Source of the DNA: Firmicutes bacterium CAG:552
Lineage (GTDB): Bacteria; Bacillota; Clostridia; Christensenellales; Pumilibacteraceae
Assembly: GCA_000435495.1 (NCBI GenBank)
Contig: FR884017.1
Span: 1 to 19,868, forward strand
DNA length: 19,868 nucleotides
Direction of reading: 5' to 3'
The position numbers and the translations under genes were made by a program. This document shows positions 1-6,099 of the stretch, piece by piece (position 1 is the first letter of the stretch; each line of letters opens with the position of its first letter). The notes under the pieces were generated by a model. That model was not told the DNA's origin. It worked only from the letters and a program-made list of their open reading frames with translations, and searched no databases.

Positions 1-52
1 AATATATTCGCAAAATAAAATAATAAAATAATTTTATTTAACACAAACTTGC

Positions 53-92
53 AAGAGTGTAACTATTTTAATAGGTAGTTGCACTCTTTTTT
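53..92 (+). terminator. Rho-independent terminator of an upstream gene outside the window
   Basis: An 11-bp stem (53-63 with 78-88, one G-T wobble) encloses an AT-rich loop that can pair further. It is followed by a run of T (87-92). No gene lies between the window edge and the hairpin, so it probably ends a plus-strand transcript that starts before the window. The surroundings are very AT-rich, which raises the chance of accidental pairing. Confidence 0.6.
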
Positions 93-220
93 AACACAAA
101 AAGATAACCCTATTTAAATTATCTGTCGAAATTTAAATAAATTATTTTAACAGGTTGCTGTATTGTTTTTATAACCATTCAATTTGTTTATTCAAATCCA
201 AATAATTATTTTAATAAGGG

Positions 221-249
221 TTTTTCTGTCACGTACACCGTTCAATTTA
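221..249. repeat. 29-bp direct repeat, copy 1
   Basis: The segment around TTCTGTCACGTACACC plus the following TTCAATTTA recurs at 458-486 with a single mismatch (G240 against A at the matching position). It is much better conserved than the rest of the array, and part of it is not simple AT-rich sequence. Confidence 0.85.
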
Positions 250-457
250 ATCATTAAAATTTGAATGGATAATTTTAATGCCGTATGCTTAAATATAATT
301 TGCCTATAATTCATTTAATTTATTAATCATAATTTGAATGGATAATCTTAACGAGCAGCTGGGCTGGCATAAAATCCATTCGAATAATGTGTTAAAATTT
401 TAATATATATTTTTAATACACATAGCCAACTTACGCAATCGAGTCTGTTTTTGATTT

Positions 458-486
458 TTTTTCTGTCACGTACACCATTCAATTTA
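458..486. repeat. 29-bp direct repeat, copy 2
   Basis: Second copy of the repeat at 221-249, 237 bp downstream in the same orientation, again overlapping the start of an array unit. 28 of 29 bases are identical. Confidence 0.85.
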
Positions 487-785
487 TCTTCCGGGATTAA
501 AATAATTATTTTTATATTAACAGTCTTTGTAAGTGTTAACTAAAATACAATGTAGGTTATATTTATTTTCGATTTTTCAGCCCGTATGTATGAACAATAA
601 AAAAGTTTTAAATGTCTATGGTTTTGAATCTTGAATAAAGTGCGTCGTAAAAACAATTTACCAATACGTTATTTTGGCGTTGTACAAAATTATATGCATC
701 GGCGGCAGATTGCAGAGCGTAACAACTATACGATTACCGCAGTAGAATATGACAACTTCTTTCATTAAAAAATACAGAAAAATTA

Positions 786-814
786 TTGACATTATCTTTT
801 GAAAAGTGTATACT
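786..814 (+). promoter_or_regulatory. Promoter of dnaN
   Basis: TTGACA (786-791) and TATACT (809-814) are separated by 17 bp, close to the sigma-A consensus. Transcription would start near 821, leaving a leader of about 14 nt that contains the ribosome binding site AGGTGG (823-828). The promoter overlaps the in-frame upstream TTG at 799, which therefore cannot be the start codon of a transcript made here. Confidence 0.85.
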
Positions 815-834
815 TATGCGGTAGGTGGTTTTTT

Positions 835-1941
835 ATGAAGCTCGTTTGTAACGGAAACGACCTTGCCGAAGCTGTCGGCAAAGTCTATAAAGCGATTAGC
901 GCAAAGACGACCAATCCCGTGTTGGAGTGTATCAAACTTAAGGCAGGGGACGGTGTTTTGGTGCTTTCGGCAACCGATCAGGAGCTTTATATTGAAAAAG
1001 TCGTTAACGCCGATGTAAAAATAGAGGGAGAAACGCTTGTTCCCGGCAGATTCTTTGCGGATTTTGTGCGAAAACTTACACGCGAGCAAATAGAACTCTC
1101 TCTTAATGACGGTAGATTGTTTATAAGATACCACGGTAACGAAGGCGCACTTTCCTGTCGTGATGCGGAGGAGTTCCCCGTAATGCCGGATTTAGGCAAT
1201 GCTCAGTACTTCGTTATTGCGCAAAACGATTTCAGAGATTTGATTGCAAAGATTGTTTTTTCGGTAAGCCTGGATGATGCTCGTCCTATGCTTAAGGGCG
1301 TAAATCTCGAAGTCGGAGAGGATTCGCTTGTCGGTGTGGCTTTGGATGGCTATCGTTTGGCTAAGTGTGTTAAGCCGCTTCGCAAGACTACGGCAATGAT
1401 GTCTGCAGTAGTGCCGTCACGCAGTATAAGCGAGATATCTAAGCTCCTTGAGGACGTGGATGACGATGTTACCGTTTATATCCAAAAACGCTATGTAATG
1501 GTTGATTTGATTCATACCAAAATTTATGCGAGCTTGTTAGACGGGGATTTCATGAATTATAAGCATATCATTCCCACTAACTTCAATACGGTAGTAACGC
1601 TTCCGAAAGAACAGTTCGAAGATTCGTTGGAGAGGGCCGTGCTGTTAGCTCGTTCGGATAGGAATAACCTTGTAAAAATCGTAAAGTTCGATATAGGCGG
1701 AGATATGTTGGAGATTTCGGCAGGCAGCGAAATCGGTAATGTAAACGAACGCATCGTAGCTCGTATAGACGGAACGGATCTTTCGATTGGATTTAATGCG
1801 AAATACTTTATTGAGATGCTTAAGTTCGTTACTTGCGATAATATAGTGATTAAGTTTACTAACGCCGTAACACCGTGTGTGGTAGTGCCTACAGGCGATA
1901 GTGAAGAATTCATGTACCTTATTTTGCCGGTAAGGATGTAA
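835..1941 (+). CDS. dnaN: DNA polymerase III subunit beta (sliding clamp)
   Basis: The 368-residue product matches the bacterial beta clamp in length and layout. It starts MKLVCNGNDLAEAV, carries an N-terminal domain segment with KTTNPVLECIKLKA, a middle segment ARPMLKGVNLE and DGYRLA, and ends with the typical YLILPVRM. The clamp is a ring-shaped dimer that holds the replicative polymerase and repair proteins on DNA. The ATG at 835 is chosen because AGGTGG lies 6 nt upstream and the promoter at 786-814 leaves no room for the upstream TTG at 799. recF and gyrB, which often follow dnaN, are absent; a tRNA gene comes next. The adjacent repeat-rich gap suggests closeness to oriC, but dnaA is not in the window. 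Confidence 0.96.
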   Translation: MKLVCNGNDLAEAVGKVYKAISAKTTNPVLECIKLKAGDGVLVLSATDQELYIEKVVNADVKIEGETLVPGRFFADFVRKLTREQIELSLNDGRLFIRYHGNEGALSCRDAEEFPVMPDLGNAQYFVIAQNDFRDLIAKIVFSVSLDDARPMLKGVNLEVGEDSLVGVALDGYRLAKCVKPLRKTTAMMSAVVPSRSISEISKLLEDVDDDVTVYIQKRYVMVDLIHTKIYASLLDGDFMNYKHIIPTNFNTVVTLPKEQFEDSLERAVLLARSDRNNLVKIVKFDIGGDMLEISAGSEIGNVNERIVARIDGTDLSIGFNAKYFIEMLKFVTCDNIVIKFTNAVTPCVVVPTGDSEEFMYLILPVRM

Positions 1942-2049
1942 TAACGATGCCATTCGGCAACTGCCGACGGTAATATACGTAAAGAAGAACCAAAGAAATT
2001 CAAAAGACAAAACGTTTCCCGTCTTTGTAGGATGGGGAACGGCGCACAT

Positions 2050-2125
2050 GCTACTGTGGCTCAGCTGGTAGAGCAGCTGATTCGTAATCAGCAGGTCGCC
2101 GGTTCGAATCCGGCCAGTAGCTCCA
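2050..2125 (+). tRNA. tRNA-Thr (anticodon CGU)
   Basis: A full cloverleaf can be drawn. The acceptor stem pairs 2050-2056 with 2115-2121. The D arm lies at 2059-2074. The anticodon stem is GCTGA/TCAGC with loop TTCGTAA (2081-2087), putting CGT at 2083-2085. The T arm spans 2098-2114 with loop TTCGAAT. Discriminator T and an encoded CCA are at 2122-2125. It reads ACG threonine codons, and A at 2086 (position 37) is the expected t6A site. dnaN ends 108 nt upstream. No convincing separate promoter was seen, so it may be transcribed with dnaN. Confidence 0.97.
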
Positions 2126-2129
2126 AGAG

Positions 2130-2155
2130 GCTCGCAATATAGGCGAGCTTTTTTT
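2130..2155 (+). terminator. Terminator of tRNA-Thr
   Basis: GCTCGC (2130-2135) pairs with GCGAGC (2143-2148) around a 7-nt loop, followed directly by seven T (2149-2155). It sits 4 nt beyond the tRNA 3' end. Confidence 0.88.
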
Positions 2156-2171
2156 ACGGCCGAAGTCGGCT

Positions 2172-2218
2172 CCACGCTGCTTACGAAAGTATTCGTAATA
2201 CTTCGCTGCGCTCCGTGG
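2172..2218. repeat. Imperfect palindrome between tRNA-Thr and its partial copy
   Basis: CCACG (2172-2176) pairs with CGTGG (2214-2218). Inside, 2184-2193 pairs with 2197-2205 (9 bp, one bulge, 3-nt loop). The segment 2156-2247 is visibly GC-richer than its surroundings and full of CGCTCG-like words. It lies between the terminator of the tRNA and the duplicated tRNA 3' end. Confidence 0.6.
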
Positions 2219-2247
2219 CGTTCGCTCGCAAGGCTCGCTCGGCAAAG

Positions 2248-2284
2248 CAGCAGGCCGCCGGTTCGAATCCGGCCGGTAGCTCCA
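2248..2284 (+). pseudogene. Duplicated 3' part of a tRNA-Thr gene
   Basis: This segment repeats the last 37 nt of the tRNA at 2050-2125 (2089-2125) at an offset of 159 bp, with 35 of 37 bases identical, including the whole T arm and the CCA. Identity continues for 3 nt past the CCA. Changes are T2096 to C2255 and A2116 to G2275. The second would pair with an acceptor strand beginning GCTACC, so the fragment may derive from a different tRNA-Thr gene. There is no 5' half, so it is not a working tRNA. Such fragments are typical attachment-site scars of tRNA-targeting integrative elements, but no integrase is present. Confidence 0.85.
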
Positions 2285-2287
2285 AGA

Positions 2288-2650
2288 TAGCGGATAGACA
2301 TTTTGACTTCGGTAGCGGAAATAAGATTTTGTTGTTAAAAATCATTATAGCGTAATTGGCAGATTGGTTCTACCTTTTTTGACGAGACGAAATTATTAAT
2401 TGCACGAACATGAGGCTTATACGGACATATACGATTAATAGCACCATATCAACGAATTTACAGACTATTTGAGTTTAGGTTATATAAAGGGCGGTGATAC
2501 GGTCGGCTGATTTGCTAAGGCGTTATCGCTCGATATATCGCAAAATCGGATGAATTTCGATGCTTTTTTTTAAGCATATCGGCAAATCGCATAATTTAAT
2601 TAGACGGACGAGTTATTATTGTAAAAATATATTTTTTGTACTTAATCAAG
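2288..2650. other. Gene-free stretch between the tRNA remnant and the mntP terminator
   Basis: No reading frame with a ribosome binding site or recognisable product is seen on either strand. An ATGCTT/AAGCAT inverted repeat with a T-only loop at 2560-2577 is the only local structure noted. The stretch could be decayed element DNA next to the tRNA scar; nothing in it proves that. Confidence 0.5.
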
Positions 2651-2653
2651 CTG

Positions 2654-2695
2654 AAACAAAACGAGTTCGAAGAATCTTCGAACTCATTTGTTTTG
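2654..2695. terminator. Bidirectional terminator, most likely of the minus-strand mntP operon
   Basis: A perfect 10-bp stem, GAGTTCGAAG (2663-2672) with CTTCGAACTC (2676-2685), has a 3-nt loop. It is flanked by an A-rich arm (AAACAAAA, 2654-2661) and a T-rich arm (TTTGTTTT, 2687-2694), so it can stop transcripts in both directions. It lies 137 nt past the mntP stop codon. Confidence 0.8.
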
Positions 2696-2726
2696 ATTTA
2701 ATATTTAATTTTCGTTTAAGTCGGCT

Positions 2727-2744
2727 TTTGAATGCGCATTCAAA
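2727..2744. promoter_or_regulatory. 18-bp perfect palindrome downstream of mntP
   Basis: TTTGAATGCGCATTCAAA reads the same on both strands. It lies between the mntP stop codon and the terminator, an unusual place for an operator. Its TTTGAATG half resembles the TTTGAATGG in the repeat array near 261 and 334, which may be chance in AT-rich DNA. Confidence 0.4.
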
Positions 2745-2821
2745 TAATTCACTTTAATTTTACTGAAACCGTTGATTCAATCCGATCGAATTTGCCGTCG
2801 TTTGAATATTCGTTTTGTCTT

Positions 2822-3409
2822 TTACAGCAGTGACGTAAGCAATATTTCCACGCCGATACCGATTAAGATTATTCCGCCTATTAGGTCGGCTTTTTTTAAC
2901 AGCGATCCGAATTTTTTACCGAGTAGTACGCCTGACAGACAGATTATGAAAGTTATCGCCGCTATAATCAGTGCGCAAACCAATGCCATTATAGGCGGGT
3001 ATTGTTCGATAGTAAAACCTACGGATAGGGCGTCTATAGAGGTAGCTACGCCTTGAACTAACAATGTTCCGAAGCCGAGAACGGTTTTTTTGTTTTGATC
3101 TTCGTCGCTCTTCTTTTTGAGGGATTCGATTATCATTTTTCCGCCCAAAAAAGCAAGCAAAGCGAATGCTACCCACGGAATATATATTTGAAAAGCAGTA
3201 AACTTTTCTGCCAAAAACGACACCAACATCCAACCTAACATAGGCATAAGGGCTTGAAAGAAAGCAAAGACGCCGGCGATTTCCATTGCTTTGCTTTTTT
3301 TCATATTGGATTCGTTAAGACCGCTGACAATCGAAACAGAAAAGGCGTCCATTGCCAAACCTACGCCGAGCAAGGCGCTGTTAAGGAAAAATAAAATATT
3401 CCAATCCAT
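2822..3409 (-). CDS. mntP: Putative manganese efflux pump, MntP family
   Basis: The 195-residue product is very hydrophobic, with about six membrane segments in two similar halves. Each half carries the family signature: AMDAFSVS (D21) near the N-terminus and SIDALSVG (D126) in the middle. In characterised members these aspartates belong to the metal path that exports Mn2+ across the cytoplasmic membrane. A charged loop (about 96-109) separates the halves. The gene follows the thioesterase stop codon with a 2-nt gap, so the two are co-transcribed and probably translationally coupled. No manganese riboswitch was recognised in the short leader of the operon. Specificity for Mn2+ is from the family, not from this sequence. 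Confidence 0.9.
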   Translation of the reverse strand: MDWNILFFLNSALLGVGLAMDAFSVSIVSGLNESNMKKSKAMEIAGVFAFFQALMPMLGWMLVSFLAEKFTAFQIYIPWVAFALLAFLGGKMIIESLKKKSDEDQNKKTVLGFGTLLVQGVATSIDALSVGFTIEQYPPIMALVCALIIAAITFIICLSGVLLGKKFGSLLKKADLIGGIILIGIGVEILLTSLL

Positions 3410-3411
3410 TA

Positions 3412-3807
3412 TTATTTATTAAGAGACTGCTTTTTGGCTTCGAGTTTATCGATAAATTTCCGGTTGTCGATAATAAACCTTTCGTGAATTCCTTCGCCTA
3501 CAAGTTCGGTTTCGTCGTAAACCTTTACGCTAAACACAAGTTTTCTCCTGTCAACTTCGATAAGTTCGGTTTCGCAAGTAACCTTGCTGCCCACGAAAGT
3601 CGAAGCCAAGTGCTTGACGTTTACCAAGGTGCCTACGGTACTTTGACCTTCCGCAAGGTACGGTTCCACCGACAATCGTGCAGTTTCTTCCATAAATTGA
3701 ATCATGCACGGCGTAGCAAACACCGGCAGCAATCCACTGGATATGTATTCCGCTGTTTGCTCGTAGGGGACGATACGTTCTCTTTTGCCTTTAATTCCTA
3801 CTTCCAT
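3412..3807 (-). CDS. FlK-like hot-dog thioesterase
   Basis: The 131-residue protein fits the single-domain hot-dog acyl-CoA thioesterases related to fluoroacetyl-CoA thioesterase FlK. Candidate catalytic residues T32 (in FATPCM), E40 and H66 (in VKHLAST) have the same mutual spacing as FlK T42, E50 and H76. It would hydrolyse a small acyl-CoA in the cytoplasm; the substrate cannot be read from the sequence, and most FlK relatives are not known to act on fluoroacetate. The ATG at 3807 is preceded by AGGAGG (3815-3820) with 7-nt spacing. It is the first gene of a two-gene operon with mntP. Why a thioesterase is paired with a metal exporter is not clear. Confidence 0.85.
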   Translation of the reverse strand: MEVGIKGKRERIVPYEQTAEYISSGLLPVFATPCMIQFMEETARLSVEPYLAEGQSTVGTLVNVKHLASTFVGSKVTCETELIEVDRRKLVFSVKVYDETELVGEGIHERFIIDNRKFIDKLEAKKQSLNK

Positions 3808-3835
3808 TTTTTTGCCTCCTAAAAGAACATCACAT

Positions 3836-3863
3836 ATTATACTAACACACGGATAAGTCTAAA
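3836..3863 (-). promoter_or_regulatory. Promoter of the thioesterase-mntP operon
   Basis: On the minus strand TATAAT (3841-3836) lies 16 bp downstream of TTTAGA (3863-3858). The start would be near 3829, giving a leader of about 20 nt that holds the AGGAGG site. Confidence 0.65.
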
Positions 3864-3915
3864 GTAAAGTAAAAAGCAAAAATTTTTTTAAGCGTCTTAT
3901 AAACCGTTATTTTTC

Positions 3916-3944
3916 TTGTAAAAAACAATGAAATGTGATAAAAT
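3916..3944 (+). promoter_or_regulatory. Promoter of the scaffold/GGGtGRT operon
   Basis: TTGTAA (3916-3921) and TAAAAT (3939-3944) are 17 bp apart, with an extended -10 (TGA at 3936-3938). This makes the ATG at 3928, which lies inside the promoter, unusable and supports the start at 3973. Confidence 0.75.
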
Positions 3945-3972
3945 AAGCTCATACACGATAATGGAGGTTTTT

Positions 3973-4665
3973 ATGCGTTTTTCTAAAGAAGTAGAAAATA
4001 TGATTTGCGTAGCCAAGGGGCCCAATCACGGTGCCGCACCCATTCCGGAAGAAGGAAAATGGATAAAGGCAAGAGAGATAAAGGATATAAGCGGATTTAC
4101 TCACGGCGTAGGCTGGTGCGCTCCGCAACAGGGAGCTTGCAAGCTCTCGCTCAATGTTAAAAACGGAGTCATAAAAGAAGCGTTGGTGGAAACCATCGGA
4201 TGCACCGGTATGACTCATTCTGCCGCCATGGCAGGAGAAATACTGCCCGGCAAAACCATACTGGAGGCGCTTAACACCGATTTGGTTTGCGATGCAATCA
4301 ATACGGCAATGAGAGAGTTGTTTTTGCAGATTGTTTACGGTCGCAGCCAATCGGCATTCTCGGAGGACGGTCTGGAAATAGGCGCAGGACTCGAAGATTT
4401 GGGCAAGGGGCATCGCAGTCAGATAGGTACTATTTACAGCACCGAGGCTAAGGGCGTCAGATATCTCGATTTGACCGAAGGTTATATAACCAGACTTGCG
4501 TTGAGCGAAGATAATTTGGTTATAGGTTACGAATTCGTAAGACTCGGCGTGATGATGGACAAGATAAAAGCAGGCATGGATGCTAACGAAGCGTTAAAGT
4601 CGTCTACCGGCAGATACGGAAGATTTGACGGAGCGGCTCGTTATATCGATCCGAGAAAGGAGTAG
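3973..4665 (+). CDS. NifU/IscU-like Fe-S cluster scaffold protein paired with GGGtGRT protein
   Basis: The 230-residue product contains a segment like the NifU N-terminal/IscU scaffold: KLSLNVKNGVIKEALVETIG, then C77 in IGCTGMTHSAAMAGE, PGKTILEAL, and C106 in LVCDAINTAM, corresponding to the second and third IscU cluster cysteines. C49 and C56 (WCAPQQGACK) are candidates for the first. It is much longer than IscU (about 128 residues); the extra C-terminal half (about 125-230) is unrelated to anything I recognise. GGAGG (3963-3967) lies 5 nt before the ATG. The GGGtGRT gene follows 10 nt after the stop. There are no iscS, sufS or other isc/suf genes nearby, so a role in cluster storage or in a dedicated enzyme is as likely as general assembly. 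Confidence 0.8.
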   Translation: MRFSKEVENMICVAKGPNHGAAPIPEEGKWIKAREIKDISGFTHGVGWCAPQQGACKLSLNVKNGVIKEALVETIGCTGMTHSAAMAGEILPGKTILEALNTDLVCDAINTAMRELFLQIVYGRSQSAFSEDGLEIGAGLEDLGKGHRSQIGTIYSTEAKGVRYLDLTEGYITRLALSEDNLVIGYEFVRLGVMMDKIKAGMDANEALKSSTGRYGRFDGAARYIDPRKE

Positions 4666-4675
4666 GAGACAGATT

Positions 4676-5677
4676 ATGGTACGATTTGAAGGATATGAAA
4701 AAAGAATAGACAAAATCAACGAGACTTTGGTTAAGTACGGGATAAAAGGTCTCGAACAGGCTAAACAGATCTGTCTCGACAAGGATATAGACGTTGACGG
4801 TATAGTTAAAGGGATTCAGCCGATAGCGTTTGATAACGCAAGTTGGGCGTATACTCTCGGTTGCGCAATCGCAATAAAGAAGAATTGCAAGGTGGCTAGC
4901 GAAGCGGCAAAAGCCATAGGCGAAGGCTTGCAGGCGTTTTGCGTACCCGGTTCGGTAGCCGAACTTCGTAAAGTGGGTTTAGGACATGGTAACCTTGCGT
5001 CCATGCTTTTGGACGAAAAGACCTCGTGCTTTTGTTTCTTGGCAGGACACGAAAGCTTTGCTGCGGCGGAAGGTGCAATCGGCATAGCTCGCACGGCAAA
5101 CAAAGTTCGCAAGAATCCGCTCAGAGTAATTCTTAACGGATTGGGTAAGGACGCAGCTATGATTATATCTCGTATTAACGGATTTACTTACGTTCAGACC
5201 GAGTATGACTATTTCAGCGGCGAACTTAAGGTGGTGAGAGAAATCGCTTATTCTGACGGAGAAAGGGCAAAGGTAAGATGTTACGGTGCCGATGACGTCA
5301 GAGAAGGCGTTGCCATTATGCAAGCAGAAGACGTTGATGTTTCCATAACCGGCAATTCGACCAACCCCACCAGATTTCAGCATCCGGTAGCCGGTACGTA
5401 CAAAAAACTTTGCTACGATAGCGGCAAAAAGTATTTTTCGGTAGCTTCCGGAGGCGGTACGGGCAGAACTTTGCACCCAGACAATATGGCTGCAGGTCCG
5501 GCATCGTACGGCATGACCGACACTATGGGCAGAATGCACTCGGACGCTCAGTTTGCAGGTTCTTCGTCGGTACCGGCACACGTGGAAATGATGGGACTTA
5601 TAGGCATGGGCAACAACCCCATGGTAGGCGCTTCCGTTGCCTGCGCCGTTGCGGTAGAAGAGGCGTTAAAAAGATAA
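4676..5677 (+). CDS. GGGtGRT family protein (function unknown)
   Basis: The 333-residue protein carries the family's name-giving motif, GGGTGRT at 259-265 in SVASGGGTGRTLHPDNMAAG. Other notable points are a glycine/serine-rich C-terminal part (NNPMVGASVACAVAVEEAL), cysteines at 33, 63, 71, 89, 118, 120, 202, 246 and 323, and an LAGHESFAAAEGA stretch (122-135). There is no signal peptide or obvious membrane segment, so it is probably cytoplasmic. GGAGAC 5 nt upstream of the ATG is the ribosome binding site. It shares a promoter and terminator with the NifU-like gene, which suggests the two products act together, perhaps with GGGtGRT as client or partner of the scaffold. The family is known as a domain of unknown function; I do not assign a reaction. 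Confidence 0.85.
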   Translation: MVRFEGYEKRIDKINETLVKYGIKGLEQAKQICLDKDIDVDGIVKGIQPIAFDNASWAYTLGCAIAIKKNCKVASEAAKAIGEGLQAFCVPGSVAELRKVGLGHGNLASMLLDEKTSCFCFLAGHESFAAAEGAIGIARTANKVRKNPLRVILNGLGKDAAMIISRINGFTYVQTEYDYFSGELKVVREIAYSDGERAKVRCYGADDVREGVAIMQAEDVDVSITGNSTNPTRFQHPVAGTYKKLCYDSGKKYFSVASGGGTGRTLHPDNMAAGPASYGMTDTMGRMHSDAQFAGSSSVPAHVEMMGLIGMGNNPMVGASVACAVAVEEALKR

Positions 5678-5705
5678 TACGTTATAATATTTTAAATGTT
5701 TTTTG

Positions 5706-5736
5706 TCGTCCGACTCGTAAGCGTCGGACGATTTTT
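5706..5736 (+). terminator. Terminator of the scaffold/GGGtGRT operon
   Basis: TCGTCCGAC (5706-5714) pairs with GTCGGACGA (5723-5731) around an 8-nt loop, followed by five T (5732-5736). It starts 29 nt after the stop codon. Confidence 0.9.
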
Positions 5737-6014
5737 ATGTGGCGCAACTAACAAGAAAATAAGGCTTACGATGCTAACTCTATAATTGTCGTTTGAAGCT
5801 ATATGCCGTGTGATCGGCTCTATCAATTGACCGGCGAAAAACGGATGCGCAATATGAATTGTGTGCGCTTGTGTATTCTATAACGTCTTGCGATAACGAT
5901 ACTGCAACCTTGCGTATTCGGATACTGAAATCGACAACGTTAAAACTCATGTTCGGAGGCATAGTCGAGATATTTCGATACGGAAATCACAAAAAACGAT
6001 TAGCTTCAGTTCAT
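5737..6014. other. Gene-free stretch between convergent terminators
   Basis: No frame on either strand has a ribosome binding site, conserved motif or convincing codon use. The longest overlapping frames (about 60 codons on each strand) oppose each other and lack start signals. Nothing recognisable is present. Confidence 0.5.
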
Positions 6015-6046
6015 AAAAAAATCGCCCGTACCTTTCGGTAGGACGA
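6015..6046 (-). terminator. Terminator of the minus-strand membrane protein gene
   Basis: Read on the minus strand, 6046-6037 pairs with 6032-6022 around a GAAA loop (10 bp with one bulged base and a G-T pair). It is followed by seven U (6021-6015). It lies about 53 nt after the stop codon of the gene at 6100-6525. Confidence 0.8.
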
Positions 6047-6099
6047 TATAAGTGTTTACTAAAATCAGATATCGTTGCCAAAATCGCAATTGATTTTGT

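Larger units (their letters stand above)
5..522. repeat. Degenerate AT-rich repeat array upstream of dnaN (candidate origin region)
   Basis: Five to six related units of about 45 bp can be aligned by eye. Each opens with a version of CCATTCAATTT (near 175, 238, 308, 375 and 476; weaker near 111) and closes with a version of AATTATTTTAAYA (near 143, 205, 271, 343, 408 and 503). Most are spaced 62-73 bp apart, the last about 100 bp. In the units at 238 and 308 the two ends are complementary (TTCAA/TTGAA) and could form hairpins. AATGGATAA at 264-272 and 337-345 matches the reverse DnaA box TGTGGATAA at 7 of 9 positions. No gene of usable length is present in 1-834. A long AT-rich gap before dnaN is where many Bacillota keep oriC between dnaA and dnaN, but dnaA is not visible and no perfect DnaA box was found. 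Confidence 0.45.

Noticed and set aside
5..522. CRISPR array reading of the repeats before dnaN
   Set aside because: The units are too degenerate and AT-rich, the spacing is uneven, and there are no cas genes.
799..834. Upstream TTG start for dnaN
   Set aside because: It lies between the -35 and -10 boxes of a near-consensus promoter and has no ribosome binding site; the ATG at 835 has both a suitable leader and AGGTGG.
1645..2301. A long minus-strand frame across tRNA-Thr encoding GATGRIRTGDLL-type sequence
   Set aside because: This peptide is the well-known spurious translation of the tRNA T arm and acceptor, repeated because the tRNA end is duplicated. It also overlaps dnaN.
2560..2577. 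Terminator-like ATGCTT/AAGCAT repeat with a T-only loop
   Set aside because: The T run is inside the loop, not after the stem, and the stem is only 6 bp.
2560..2757. A 65-codon plus-strand frame
   Set aside because: It runs through the bidirectional terminator and the palindrome, has no ribosome binding site and gives an unremarkable sequence.
3820..3860. Manganese (yybP-ykoY) riboswitch before the mntP operon
   Set aside because: The leader is only about 20 nt by the promoter call, too short for the aptamer.
3928..3972. Upstream ATG for the NifU-like gene
   Set aside because: It lies inside the promoter spacer; GGAGG before 3973 fits the family start.
5780..6041. Opposing ~60-codon frames in the gap after the GGGtGRT gene
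   Set aside because: Neither has a start signal, and they overlap each other in full; one also runs into the terminator at 6015-6046.
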